Below are positions 32,699 to 42,129 of a DNA stretch of 64,000 bases, piece by piece. This stretch comes from Gloeotrichia echinulata CP02 (lineage in GTDB: Bacteria; Cyanobacteriota; Cyanobacteriia; Cyanobacteriales; Nostocaceae). Position numbers and translations under genes: made by a program. Positions within the stretch are counted from its first letter, which is position 1; each line of letters begins with the position of its first letter. Below the pieces are notes generated by a model. It had not been told where the DNA came from and made no database searches. It worked only from the letters and a program-made list of their open reading frames with translations. Where the stretch lies: assembly GCA_038087035.1 (NCBI GenBank), contig CP051187.1, forward strand, positions 62,001 through 126,000. The letters run 5' to 3'.

Positions 32699-33343
32699 TT
32701 AACTGCGGTAAGCGATGACAGCATAAAATGGATCTGAGCCGCTAGCGCCCAACCATTGAAGAAAATAGGGTGCTGTTGATCGATTGACAATTACCTCTGC
32801 GGTCGTAAATCCTGGTACTGAAGCAAAGTAGCGTTTGACTAATTCCACTCTAGTTGCTTCTGAAGCATCGCGCCAAGCTTGAATCGCCTTTTGAAAAAAC
32901 ATCCGATTAGAAAAGCTGATAATGGCAACACCACCAGGTTTCAGGATGCGATGGATTTCGGAAAATATCGCCTCTGGATACTGTATATATTGTACTGAAA
33001 CACAGTTGAGAACGGCATCAAAATCTTGATCCTGCAAGGGTAGCTGGGGATTTTCGTTGATATTTTGCACAAAGTAATGATTTAACCGGGGATTCCGTCC
33101 TAGTTCCTCGGCGTTGAGTCCGTGTCCCTCAATATGTCCAAATTCCATCTCTTCTGGTAGATGGGACACCCAGCTGCTCATCATATCTAAAATGCGGGTG
33201 TTGGGTTTGAGTCGCTGGCTATATAAATCTGTTAGCTGTTGAATAAAGCTTTCATCAACATGGGTGACGAAGCGCGGATAGGCATAAAACTGCTGATCGT
33301 CTGTATCATCTAGCTTCAGCCGTTGATTTGGTTTATATATCAT
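32699..33343 (-). CDS. class I SAM-dependent methyltransferase (Methyltransf_11 type)
   Basis: The 214-residue product has post-I motif order of small class I methyltransferases: RILDMMSSWVSHLPEEMEFG near residues 48-67, NENPQLPLQDQDFDAVLNCV (motif II region), and the typical EIHRILKPGGVAIISFSNRM near 125. The glycine-rich motif I is atypical (LDMMSSWVSH rather than LDxGxGxG), a feature seen in some cyanobacterial members. Substrate unknown. It is divergent from a marR gene with palindromes in the shared promoter region, so it may be part of that regulon. Confidence 0.78.
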   Translation of the reverse strand: MIYKPNQRLKLDDTDDQQFYAYPRFVTHVDESFIQQLTDLYSQRLKPNTRILDMMSSWVSHLPEEMEFGHIEGHGLNAEELGRNPRLNHYFVQNINENPQLPLQDQDFDAVLNCVSVQYIQYPEAIFSEIHRILKPGGVAIISFSNRMFFQKAIQAWRDASEATRVELVKRYFASVPGFTTAEVIVNRSTAPYFLQWLGASGSDPFYAVIAYRS

Positions 33344-33368
33344 AAATCTCTGTCTTTTTCAAGGTTTT

Positions 33369-33456
33369 CCTAAATTTGTGCCAAATTTAGGTAGTGCTTT
33401 ACGTATTTTAAGAAAGATGAAGCGCATCTATTGCTAAAACTAAGTTATCTAGATAA
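33369..33456. promoter_or_regulatory. palindromic operators between methyltransferase and marR
   Basis: Two palindromes lie in the 142-bp divergent spacer: CCTAAATTT-N5-AAATTTAGG (33369-33391) and TTATCTAGATAA (33445-33456). Either could be the MarR operator; the first is a perfect 9-5-9 symmetry close to the methyltransferase start. Confidence 0.55.
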
Positions 33457-33485
33457 AATGTTACGTACACTAAATAGTTGCCTAA

Positions 33486-33953
33486 ATGGTTTCTACACCT
33501 AATGATGCCGAAATTTTAGAGTCGTGGCAGCAAGTTTTAGCACCATACAACCTGGGCTATAGAATCAAATTGCTATCACAGCTATTCGGACGCAAGTTTA
33601 CTGAAAAGCTAGAACCCTTTGGATTGACGCCATTTCACTGGTTGGTGTTATGTTGTTTGTGGCAAGAAGATGGTTTACCTACTTCCAGCATTGGAGACAA
33701 ACTCCAGCAGGTGGGAGGTACTTTAACTGGCGTTCTAGATCGGATGGAAGAACGCGGTTTGGTACGTCGTGAACGGGATGTTCATGATCGCCGTATCTGG
33801 CGCATCTGGCTAACGGATGCGGGGAAGGAACTAGAAAAAATCTTACCACCAATTGCGGCCCAATTGCGTGATATGGCGATGTTTGGTATTTCCGCTGCTG
33901 AATGTGAGCTATTTTCGCAACTCCTGAATCGGGCGATCGCCAACCTCTCTTAA
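33486..33953 (+). CDS. MarR-family transcriptional regulator
   Basis: The 155-residue product is a winged-helix regulator: FHWLVLCCLWQEDGLPTSSI, recognition helix region GDKLQQVGGTLTGVLDRMEE, and the wing RRERDVHDRRIWRIWLTD with the conserved D-x-R. Dimerisation helices lie at both ends. MarR proteins usually repress neighbouring transport or modification genes and are released by small ligands. Here the likely targets are the divergent methyltransferase and the MFS exporter 180 bp downstream. The ligand is unknown. Confidence 0.9.
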   Translation: MVSTPNDAEILESWQQVLAPYNLGYRIKLLSQLFGRKFTEKLEPFGLTPFHWLVLCCLWQEDGLPTSSIGDKLQQVGGTLTGVLDRMEERGLVRRERDVHDRRIWRIWLTDAGKELEKILPPIAAQLRDMAMFGISAAECELFSQLLNRAIANLS

Positions 33954-34132
33954 GTGGATCTGATGATCATCCAATTGGGTGAAGCGCGATTAATATTTTT
34001 TTGTCAAAATATTACGGGTGCTAAACAAATTACGAAAAAAGATTGATCAAAAAAAATAATAGGGCTTCTAAATAGATGATTTGTTTCACGCAGAGACGCA
34101 GAGAGAGAGAACTTTATTTAAGGGCTTTATTT

Positions 34133-35410
34133 ATGAATATCAAAATCAACCAAAAACCGTTGCTTTTACCTGCATTAAGGTCACGAAATTACCGTCTGTA
34201 TTTTGCTGGACAAGGTATTTCTTTAATTGGGACGTGGATGACACAATTGGCGACAATTTGGTTAGTTTATCACATCACAAATTCAGCTTTAATGCTGGGG
34301 GTTGTGGGATTTACTAGTCAAATTCCGAGCTTTTTTCTAGCTCCTTTTGGTGGGGTGTTTGTAGATCGGTTTTCTCGTTATCGTACTTTAATAGGTACAC
34401 AAATTTTAGCGATGATTCAGTCATTAGCACTAGCAGTGTTGACGCTGACTGGTGTAATTGAAGTGTGGCACATCATCGCCTTAAGTTTATTCCAAGGATT
34501 GATTAATGCATTAGATGGACCTGCACGACAAGCATTTGTCCCAGAAATGATCGAAAAAAGAGAAGATTTAGCCAATGCGATCGCTATCAATTCAACGATG
34601 ATCAATGGTGCGCGATTAATTGGTCCAGCGATTGGGGGTTTATTGATAGCGAGTATCGGAGTAGGTTACTGTTTTCTGTTAGATGGTTTGAGTTATATTG
34701 CTGTTCTCATTGCTTTATTGGCAATGAAAATTAAACATACAAAAATCCCAGTAACTCAGGGTAATGTCTGGCAAAAAATCAAAGAGGGATTTGTGTATGC
34801 CTTTGGGTTTACACCAATTAAAGCAATTTTGTTGCTATCAGCGTTAGTGAGTTTTATGGGAATGCAATATACTGTAATTTTACCAATTTTTGTGAAAGAA
34901 ATTCTGAAAAGTGGACCAGAAACATTAGGGTTTTTGATGGCTGCATCGGGTGTTGGAGCTTTGATGGGGGGAATTTATTTAGTGACGCGACAAACAGTAT
35001 TAGGACTAGGTAAATTGTTGTCATGGGCGCCAATAAGTTTAGGGATGGGGTTAATAGGGCTTTCTTTATCCCACTTTTTACCATTGTCGTTATTCACAAT
35101 GTTGTTCGTAGGGTTGGGAACAATTCTGCAAATCGCCTCTAGCAACACAATTTTACAAACAATTGTAGAAGATGACAAACGCGGACGAGTCATGAGCTTA
35201 TACGGAATGTCATTTTTAGGAATGGTGCCTTTGGGTAATTTATGGGGAGGGCTTGTAGCGAATCAAATTGGTGCTGCTAATACATTAATGATTGATGGGA
35301 TAGTTTGTATTTTGGGAGCGTTATTATTTGCGAGACATTTACCGTCTTTAAGAGAAATTATCCGCCCAATTTATGAACAGAAAGGTATTCTCACAAGTGG
35401 TAAGACTTAA
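34133..35410 (+). CDS. MFS transporter (MFS_3/EntS-like exporter)
   Basis: The 425-residue product has about twelve transmembrane helices with LRSRNYRLYFAGQGISLIGT at the start, the loop motif FGGVFVDRFSRYRTL, and DGPARQAFVPEMIEKREDLA, hallmarks of the enterobactin-exporter-like MFS_3 group. These proteins export siderophores or drugs; the substrate here is unknown. ATG 34133 is preferred; the frame extends upstream to 34076 through a CGCAGAGACGCAGAGAGAG-type repeat unlikely to be coding. It follows marR on the same strand. Confidence 0.85.
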   Translation: MNIKINQKPLLLPALRSRNYRLYFAGQGISLIGTWMTQLATIWLVYHITNSALMLGVVGFTSQIPSFFLAPFGGVFVDRFSRYRTLIGTQILAMIQSLALAVLTLTGVIEVWHIIALSLFQGLINALDGPARQAFVPEMIEKREDLANAIAINSTMINGARLIGPAIGGLLIASIGVGYCFLLDGLSYIAVLIALLAMKIKHTKIPVTQGNVWQKIKEGFVYAFGFTPIKAILLLSALVSFMGMQYTVILPIFVKEILKSGPETLGFLMAASGVGALMGGIYLVTRQTVLGLGKLLSWAPISLGMGLIGLSLSHFLPLSLFTMLFVGLGTILQIASSNTILQTIVEDDKRGRVMSLYGMSFLGMVPLGNLWGGLVANQIGAANTLMIDGIVCILGALLFARHLPSLREIIRPIYEQKGILTSGKT

Positions 35411-35462
35411 AAATTTACAAAAAATTAAATTCCTCTGTACCAGCATCCCTCTGGGTTTGAAA

Positions 35463-35586
35463 CCGCTACGATTTTACGCAAAACTGTAATTGTAGCTTTT
35501 TTCAGGTAAATAGATTACCGGGTGAGGGCGCAAGCCGTGGGACCCTACGCAGATCTGTGGTTCAATTGAGTGAAAATTGGTGTAAT
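35463..35586. repeat. degenerate TTACAGC-family repeat
   Basis: CCGCTACGATTTTACGC at the left and GAGTGAAAATTGGTGTAA at the right, with GTGGTTCAATTGAGTGAAAA, recall the TTACAGC family in a strongly diverged copy, including a broken GGGCGCAAGCCGTGGGACCC palindrome. Confidence 0.45.
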
Positions 35587-35623
35587 GATTTATCTTTTAA
35601 CAAATAACCACTAACAGCTACTT

Positions 35624-37135
35624 ATGGACTTCCGTGATGAGTTTAAACTGCTATTACGTGCCCGCTATCCCTTGATTTATATTCCCACATATGAAGAGGA
35701 ACGGGTAGAAGCAGCTATTCGGGAAGAAGCAGCAAATCAGGGTAATCGTCCTGTGTATACTTGGGATTTTGTCGATGGCTATCAGGGAAACCCAAATGAT
35801 GCGGGGTTTGGTCGTCGTAACCCCCTACAAGCTTTGGAATTTGTGGAAAAATTATCAGCATCTGCGCCGGCGGTGTTGATTCTGCGAGATTATCATCGCT
35901 TTTTAGATGATGTGGCGATCGCTCGCAAACTCCGCAATTTGTCCCGACTGCTCAAGTCTCAACCGAAAAATATTGTCTTACTTTCGCCCCGGATTGCGAT
36001 TCCTGACGATTTAACCGAAGTGCTGACGGTGGTGGAGTTTCCCTTACCCGCCGCAGCAGAAATTAAAACGGAGGTGGAACGTTTGCTGCAAGCTACGAGT
36101 AACTCTCTTTCAGCAAAAATTCTAGATGACTTAGTGCGCTCTTGTCAAGGGCTGTCGCTGGAAAGGATTCGCCGCGTCTTAGCCAAGGCCATCGCCACCC
36201 ACGGCGAATTGCTACCAGAAGACGTGGATTTAGTTCTTGAAGAAAAACGTCAAACTATCCGCCAAACCCAAATCCTCGACTTTTACCCCGCCACTGAGCA
36301 AATTTCTGATATTGGTGGGTTAGATAACCTCAAAGATTGGCTACTACGTCGGGGAGGCTCATTTACAGAACGAGCGCGGCAGTATGGATTACCCCATCCC
36401 CGTGGTTTAATGTTGGTGGGGATACAGGGAACGGGGAAATCTTTAACAGCAAAGGCGATCGCTCATCATTGGCATTTACCATTATTACGCCTGGATGTCG
36501 GGCGATTATTCGGTGGTTTGGTCGGCGAATCAGAATCCCGCACCCGTCAAATGATCCAGGTAGCCGAAGCCCTCGCCCCTTGTGTATTGTGGATTGATGA
36601 AATAGATAAAGCCTTTTCAGGGCTTGGTAGTAAAGGAGATGCGGGCACCACTAGCCGGGTATTTGGCACATTTATTACCTGGTTAGCCGAAAAAACCTCA
36701 CCCGTGTTTGTCGTCGCTACCGCCAACGACATCCAAGCCTTACCGCCAGAAATGCTGCGTAAAGGAAGATTTGACGAGATTTTCTTTGTCGGTTTACCCA
36801 CCCAAGAAGAAAGAAAAGCAATTTTTAACGTCCATTTATCCCGACTGCGCCCCCATAACTTAAAAAATTATGAAATTGACAGATTAGCATACGAAACCCC
36901 CGATTTTTCCGGAGCCGAGATTGAGCAAACATTGATTGAAGCGATGCATATAGGGTTTAGTCAAAATCGCGACTTTACTAACGACGACATTTTAGAAGCA
37001 GCCAGCCAGATTATTCCCCTAGCGCGGACCGCCGTCGAGCAAATCCAGCAACTACAAGAATGGGCTGCTGCTGGAAGGGCGCGGTTAGCATCGAAACATA
37101 GCCCCTTGAGCGATCGCCTCAAGCGCAATCAATAG
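35624..37135 (+). CDS. AAA family ATPase, Ycf46-like
   Basis: The 503-residue product matches the cyanobacterial/plastid Ycf46 family: N-terminal FKLLLRARYPLIYIPTYEEE, a central region ending DIGGLDNLKDWLLRRG, Walker A GIQGTGKSLTAKAIA near residue 268, Walker B VLWIDEIDKAFSG, sensor FVVATANDIQALPPEMLRKG with the arginine finger GRFDEIFFVGLP, and a C-terminal lid GAEIEQTLIEAM. The role is not settled; Ycf46 homologues have been linked to CO2 or photosynthetic regulation in cyanobacteria. ATG 35624. No operon partner. Confidence 0.88.
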   Translation: MDFRDEFKLLLRARYPLIYIPTYEEERVEAAIREEAANQGNRPVYTWDFVDGYQGNPNDAGFGRRNPLQALEFVEKLSASAPAVLILRDYHRFLDDVAIARKLRNLSRLLKSQPKNIVLLSPRIAIPDDLTEVLTVVEFPLPAAAEIKTEVERLLQATSNSLSAKILDDLVRSCQGLSLERIRRVLAKAIATHGELLPEDVDLVLEEKRQTIRQTQILDFYPATEQISDIGGLDNLKDWLLRRGGSFTERARQYGLPHPRGLMLVGIQGTGKSLTAKAIAHHWHLPLLRLDVGRLFGGLVGESESRTRQMIQVAEALAPCVLWIDEIDKAFSGLGSKGDAGTTSRVFGTFITWLAEKTSPVFVVATANDIQALPPEMLRKGRFDEIFFVGLPTQEERKAIFNVHLSRLRPHNLKNYEIDRLAYETPDFSGAEIEQTLIEAMHIGFSQNRDFTNDDILEAASQIIPLARTAVEQIQQLQEWAAAGRARLASKHSPLSDRLKRNQ

Positions 37136-37201
37136 TAATAGGGTGCGTCAGATTTGAGTTTTTCATGAGAATCGAACAGATTTTTGACATCTGACGCACC
37201 C

Positions 37202-37327
37202 CAATACTGCTCCGATAAGCAGGGGAGAAATGGAGGCAGGGGAAGCAAGGGAGGCAAAACTCTTCCCCTGCCTCCATTTCTCCCCCTGCTTGCCTCAACC
37301 AAGAAATTCCTTAACCGAGCAGTATTG
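37202..37327. mobile_element. CAATACTG-type MITE inserted in another repeat
   Basis: CAATACTGCTCCGATAA and TTAACCGAGCAGTATTG end a 126-bp element with flanking 10-mer TGACGCACCC on both sides (37192-37201 and 37328-37337). It has landed in the right arm of a GGGTGCGTCAGAT/ATCTGACGCACCC inverted repeat (37141-37201). The interior is a GGGGAGAAATGGAGGCAGGG-type hairpin. Confidence 0.88.
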
Positions 37328-37466
37328 TGACGCACCCGACAAAATTTGAGTGCTGAGTGTAGTGCGGACTTTAGTCCTCTTATGAGTTATAAGTTAGAAG
37401 TTATAATTTTGCACTCCTAACACCTAACACCTAACTTATAATTTTTTTCGCGACTGAGGTATTACT

Positions 37467-37994
37467 ATGGTTTCTGGCTTACTAAAATTTATACTGGGGT
37501 TTTTAATGGCGATCGCCATCTTAATCGGTGGCGGTGTTGTAGTTGCACTCTATTTCATAAATCGCACCGCTATCGCCCCTCCCAAACCTGTTTTTGTCAA
37601 CGATAATCCCCCAACCAAAACCAACGCGCCAACACAAAAGCCGTCGCAACCTACACCCACCTCTACACCTAAAGCTTCTGCGACTCCCACCCCCACTCCA
37701 TCCCCCACAACAACAGAATCACCAAAGTCATTACCACCGGGAGCTTACCAAGGTCGTGTGAGTTGGGCTGAAGGCTTGGGTTTGCGAGCCGAACCAAAAC
37801 AAGATGCTCAACGTGTTGGTGGCGTCGCCTTTAATCAAAAAATTATCATCTTGGAAGAAAGCGACGATAAAGCCTGGCAAAAAATTCGCGTCGAAGGTAC
37901 AAATCAAGAAGGTTGGGTCAAAGCCGGCAATACCGAACGCTCTGAACAACAAAACGACGCACAACAGCCAGAAAAGCCACCGCAACAACAATAA
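37467..37994 (+). CDS. membrane-anchored SH3-domain protein
   Basis: The 175-residue product has one N-terminal transmembrane helix (FLMAIAILIGGGVVVALYFI), a Pro/Thr/Ser-rich linker (about residues 42-90), and one bacterial SH3 domain (about 93-150: YQGRVSWAEGLGLRAEPKQD, then VGGVAFNQKIIILEES and WVKAGNTER), ending in a Gln-rich tail. Such proteins commonly bind cell-wall peptides. ATG 37467. Followed by 0.42 kb of repeats before the peptidoglycan-binding protein gene. Confidence 0.82.
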   Translation: MVSGLLKFILGFLMAIAILIGGGVVVALYFINRTAIAPPKPVFVNDNPPTKTNAPTQKPSQPTPTSTPKASATPTPTPSPTTTESPKSLPPGAYQGRVSWAEGLGLRAEPKQDAQRVGGVAFNQKIIILEESDDKAWQKIRVEGTNQEGWVKAGNTERSEQQNDAQQPEKPPQQQ

Positions 37995-38418
37995 CCTGCG
38001 TTACCTCGTCGTACATCGTTCGTACCTCGTTCGTACCTCATTGTACCTCGTTCCCAGTCTTTGACTGGGAATGCATATCAGGAGGCTCCGCCTCCACCAA
38101 AAAGTAAAATTATTTACAGATATTTTATTTTTTTTACTGGGATATAAAATAAATAATACAACTATTAGCAAAAAAAGTGGTATATTGTTATGTATATTAA
38201 CTTGCACCAACAAATGGAAATCAATAGTAGATAGCTGTTTCACCAAAACACTATTTGCTGGTTTCGAGTTTTATTTATGCTTAGTAGGGGCGCAAGGCTT
38301 TGCGCCCCTAGTGAAAAATATTTCGTCTCCGTACCAGAAAAGAATTATACATTTGTGATATCAATTGGCGATGTCAACAAATTGAAGAATTTTTAAACAC
38401 CAAAAACTTGTAAAAATT
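37995..38418. other. intergenic region with short palindromes
   Basis: It contains CGTTCGTACCTCGTTCGTAC repeats, a GGAGGCTCCGCCTCC palindrome (38081-38095) and a TAGGGGCGCAAGGCTTTGCG-type hairpin near 38284. No supported gene. Confidence 0.6.
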
Positions 38419-39960
38419 ATGGAAGCACTTGGTTATCTTCATCTTGCCTCAGTCTATGAGGAATCTGAAAGCATCGAGGTTGTTCCTCTGGGAGTTAATT
38501 TTAAATTTTGGCAGAGAAAAAAACTGTCTAGTGCTGCAGCTATGCGTTTATTGTCTGTAGCATTAACGATGTCGCTGCTGAGTTTAGCTGGACAGGCTTT
38601 AGCAATTGAGAAAATAGGAAATAATGGCCCTGGAGTTACATATATCCAGAGATGTTTAAGCAAATTAGGCTATTTCCGTGGTCCAGTTACCGGTAAGTTT
38701 GGTTCCTTAACTCAGCAGGCGGTCATTAGCTTTCAGCAAGCTAATAGGCTAACCGCTGATGGGGTTGTGGGGACAGGAAGTCAACGAATTTTGCAACAAG
38801 CTTGTCAGATTAGAACCCAAAGTAATAATATCAGACAAAACTCTACTGCTAATGTCAGCGGTGAGTTGCGATTGGGTAGCAGAGGTCCAGCGGTCTCCCA
38901 ACTACAACAAAGGTTGCAGAAATCAGGGCATTTTAACGGCCCCATCACAGGCTATTATGGCCCAAAGACTCAAGAGGCGGTCATCCGTTCCCAGCAATCT
39001 TCGAGAACGCGGATGAATACAAGAATTGCTCCAGCCAGCACCACACAAGCATTTTTCAATAATCCCAGCGAAGGTGGTGAATATCCGGTAATCTTTGAAG
39101 GTAGTAATGGCCCTACAGTGACAAGGTTGCAGCAACGCTTGCAGCAATTAGGCTATTTTAATGCTAATCCCACAGGAAATTTTGGGACAATCACCAGAGA
39201 TGCGGTGATGGCGTTCCAGCGAAATTATGGCATACCAGCCAATGGGATTGCCAATCAACAAACTTGGAATGCACTAATGGGTTCTCAAAGTCAAGCGCTC
39301 TCTAGGCCTAGTCTTTCTGCACAGGAAGTAACAGAATTACAAGAGCGTTTGCGGGATTTGGGATACTTGAGGGCTAATCCTACGGGTAATTTTGGCGCCA
39401 TGACTAGGGATGCTCTGATCCAATTCCAGCGAGATTATCGACTATCTGCCGATGGAATTGCCGATACACAAATTTTACAAGCAGTACGTCAAGTCTGGCA
39501 AGATCGATATGCTAAACAACCAGCCAGAAATTATCTTACTATCGGTGACAGTGGTCAGAATGTCAGAGCAGTCCAAGAGCGATTATTGCAATTAGGCTTC
39601 TTTAATGCTAATCCTAATGGTAATTTTGATGAAAACACTAGGGCATATGTGTACTCATTCCAGCAATATTCCCGACTCAATCCAACTGGGATTGTAGATG
39701 CTCAAACTTGGCAAGCATTAGGATTGAATACTTCTCCTGTGGATAATCGTGGTGATAAGAATCGCTATGTAGTCATAGTACCAGTTCGTAATGCTGATAC
39801 TCTCAATAGAGTCCGACAATATATGCCGAATGCTGTTGTGGATAAATCCGGTTTGGGCGATTATGTAAATGCTGGCGCATTTGGCGATCGCATCGCTGCA
39901 GAACAGCACTCAAAAATTCTCCGCTCCTACGGTTTAGACGCAAGGGTGCAATTCTTTTAA
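38419..39960 (+). CDS. peptidoglycan-binding protein with five PG_binding_1 repeats
   Basis: The 513-residue product carries repeated PG_binding_1 modules at about residues 72-125, 152-195, 218-265, 300-348 and 375-420, each built on LQQRLQxLGYFxxxPTGxFG, then TxxAVxxFQ and ADGIV. An N-terminal extension of about 50 residues precedes a hydrophobic signal (LLSVALTMSLLSLAGQALA), and the C-terminal 75 residues (YVVIVPVRNADTLNRVRQYM) resemble a SPOR-like fold. It is likely exported and bound to the wall. MEALGYLHLA starts are common in this cyanobacterial family, so ATG 38419 is kept. It has no enzymatic domain. Confidence 0.85.
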   Translation: MEALGYLHLASVYEESESIEVVPLGVNFKFWQRKKLSSAAAMRLLSVALTMSLLSLAGQALAIEKIGNNGPGVTYIQRCLSKLGYFRGPVTGKFGSLTQQAVISFQQANRLTADGVVGTGSQRILQQACQIRTQSNNIRQNSTANVSGELRLGSRGPAVSQLQQRLQKSGHFNGPITGYYGPKTQEAVIRSQQSSRTRMNTRIAPASTTQAFFNNPSEGGEYPVIFEGSNGPTVTRLQQRLQQLGYFNANPTGNFGTITRDAVMAFQRNYGIPANGIANQQTWNALMGSQSQALSRPSLSAQEVTELQERLRDLGYLRANPTGNFGAMTRDALIQFQRDYRLSADGIADTQILQAVRQVWQDRYAKQPARNYLTIGDSGQNVRAVQERLLQLGFFNANPNGNFDENTRAYVYSFQQYSRLNPTGIVDAQTWQALGLNTSPVDNRGDKNRYVVIVPVRNADTLNRVRQYMPNAVVDKSGLGDYVNAGAFGDRIAAEQHSKILRSYGLDARVQFF

Positions 39961-40090
39961 GGGTTGTCACATTTAAAGTGACGCCACAAGTCAAGTAATA
40001 CCAATTCAAAAAATCTTTGCAACACATCGATAATCTGTAGTTCAAATGAATGAAAATCGCTGTAACTCCCAATTCCTAACTCCAAACTTA

Positions 40091-42061
40091 TTAAGCCACT
40101 AAACAAGATGACTTAACTGTGCGAGATTGAAATTTTCTCAGTAGCCTTGTAGCATCTTCTGCTGATAAGGGGCGACTGAAAAGATAACCTTGCATGACTT
40201 CACATTGGAGAATTCGTAATATATTACACTGTTCTTCTGTTTCCACTCCTTCGGCGACAACTGCTAGATTAAGTCCACGGGCTAAGGCTATGATCGCAGT
40301 TGTAATCGCCGCATTATTAGTGTCACTAGTCAAATCTCGGACAAAAGAGCGATCAATTTTTAGGCTGTGGATGGGAAAATTTTTGAGATAACTCAAAGAA
40401 CTATATCCCGTACCAAAATCGTCTATGGAAATTGAGACACCCATGTTATTTAATTTGCTTAAAGTTGTTTTAGTTAAATCAAGATTTTGCATAGCAGCAC
40501 TTTCGGTAATTTCTAGCTCCAAACAATGGGGATTTAATTTGGTTTTTGACAATACCTGTGCTACCATATTGACTAAGTTTTTTTGCTGAAATTGTCGTGC
40601 AGAAAGGTTAACAGCTACCGTTAGTGATCGAATACCCAAGACATCCTGCCAAGCTTTATTTTGAGCGCAGGCAGTTCTTAAAACCCATTCCCCAATGGGT
40701 ACAATTAGTCCGGTTTCTTCTGCTAGCGGGATAAACTTTTCTGGAGGAATTACACCTAGTTCAGCGTGTCGCCAACGCAGTAAAGCTTCAATTTTTGTAA
40801 TTTCACCCGTGGTACTATTAACTTGTGGTTGGTAATAAACCTCTAATTCTTGGCGCTCTAAAGCATGGTGTAAACTATTTTCCAAAAGTAATAATTCTGA
40901 AGCTTGAGAATTTATAGTTGAGTGATAAAACTGATAGTTATTGCGTCCTTGTGACTTGACGCTATGTAATGCAGCTTCGGCATGTTTCATCAGGGTTTCT
41001 GGATCTTCACCATGCATAGGATAGAGCGCAATACCAATACTGGCGCTGATATGCAAGTGGTGATTTTCTATATGAAATCCCGGTTTTAAAGCTGTCAATA
41101 TGCGTTCTTGTATATGGGCTACATCCATAAGAACGCTAATTTCTGGCAAAATTAAGGTGAATTCGTCACCTCCCCAACGAGCAATGGTATCACTACCTCG
41201 CAGACATTTAATCAGGCGTTGAGCAATACTTTGCAGTAATTGATCTCCAACGCTATGACCTAGTGTATGGTTGATGGTTTTGAAACGGTCTAAGTCTAAA
41301 AAACACACAGCTAATTTACCGCCATTTTGATGTGCTTGTACTAACGACTCAGAAAGTCGCTCGTTGAATAGCACTCGGTTAGGTAAATTGGTCAAAGGGT
41401 CGTGGAAAGGTTGATAGTCGATAGTGGCTGGTAACTTAACAGCGGTGACATCCCGAAAACTCCAGATTCTTCCAACGATGTTGCAATCAATGCAATGCGG
41501 TTGAGAGTAACATTCAAGTACTCTGCCATCTTTAAATGCGATCGCTTCACAAATTGTTGCGCCTGGGTTCAGGCGTAATTTTCGCACAATACCAAGATAT
41601 TGTCTCGGACAAACTAACTCTTTCATCGCTACTTTCAGCATTTCTCGACAATTCCCTGACGCCATCAGAGATTGCGGGATACGCCACATCTGGAGTAACT
41701 TTTGATTAAAGTCTGTAACCTTACCTTCACTATCTACGACTAATATACCGTCGGTAATCGCTTCGAGTGTTGCTCGTTGCAAAGCCAGGGATTTTTCAAG
41801 TTCTATTTGCAGACGCTTACGTTCGGCTATCTCTCTGTGCAATGCAGTTAGATAGCGAGCGCTAGAATTACGAGTAACTTCTTGGATAAAGTTGCTAGTT
41901 TTGATGTTTTCTTGTCGATCATTTTTAGAGACAAATTCAATAATTGTCTGTTTGGTTGTTGGTATATCGCTACCTTTTAACACGCATAAATTTGTTAGCA
42001 TGAAAGCAATTATTTTCGCTCCTAAGCAGGTAAATAATACAACCATCAATAATAGTATCAT
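40091..42061 (-). CDS. membrane-anchored PAS-GGDEF-EAL protein (c-di-GMP turnover)
   Basis: The 656-residue product has one N-terminal membrane helix (MILLLMVVLFTCLGAKIIAF), a coiled coil with ALHREIAERKRLQIELEKSL, a PAS domain (about 90-195; ATLEAITDGILVVDSEGKVT), a GGDEF domain with intact motif RWGGDEFTLI, and an EAL domain with EALLRW, DDFGTGYSSLSYL and VVAEGVETEEQ. Both catalytic motifs look intact, so it could make and degrade c-di-GMP. The signal sensed is unknown. It has no operon partner. Confidence 0.93.
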   Translation of the reverse strand: MILLLMVVLFTCLGAKIIAFMLTNLCVLKGSDIPTTKQTIIEFVSKNDRQENIKTSNFIQEVTRNSSARYLTALHREIAERKRLQIELEKSLALQRATLEAITDGILVVDSEGKVTDFNQKLLQMWRIPQSLMASGNCREMLKVAMKELVCPRQYLGIVRKLRLNPGATICEAIAFKDGRVLECYSQPHCIDCNIVGRIWSFRDVTAVKLPATIDYQPFHDPLTNLPNRVLFNERLSESLVQAHQNGGKLAVCFLDLDRFKTINHTLGHSVGDQLLQSIAQRLIKCLRGSDTIARWGGDEFTLILPEISVLMDVAHIQERILTALKPGFHIENHHLHISASIGIALYPMHGEDPETLMKHAEAALHSVKSQGRNNYQFYHSTINSQASELLLLENSLHHALERQELEVYYQPQVNSTTGEITKIEALLRWRHAELGVIPPEKFIPLAEETGLIVPIGEWVLRTACAQNKAWQDVLGIRSLTVAVNLSARQFQQKNLVNMVAQVLSKTKLNPHCLELEITESAAMQNLDLTKTTLSKLNNMGVSISIDDFGTGYSSLSYLKNFPIHSLKIDRSFVRDLTSDTNNAAITTAIIALARGLNLAVVAEGVETEEQCNILRILQCEVMQGYLFSRPLSAEDATRLLRKFQSRTVKSSCLVA

Positions 42062-42129
42062 GATAGTCTCTGCTAGAGTATATAGTGGATATTTGTTGTC
42101 TGCGTATATTTTTCAAGTTCATCTTGAAT

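Noticed and set aside
38001..38358. ORFs on both strands between the SH3 and peptidoglycan-binding genes
   Set aside because: They traverse CGTTCGTACCTCG repeats and the GGGGCGCAAGG palindrome; no protein-like composition.
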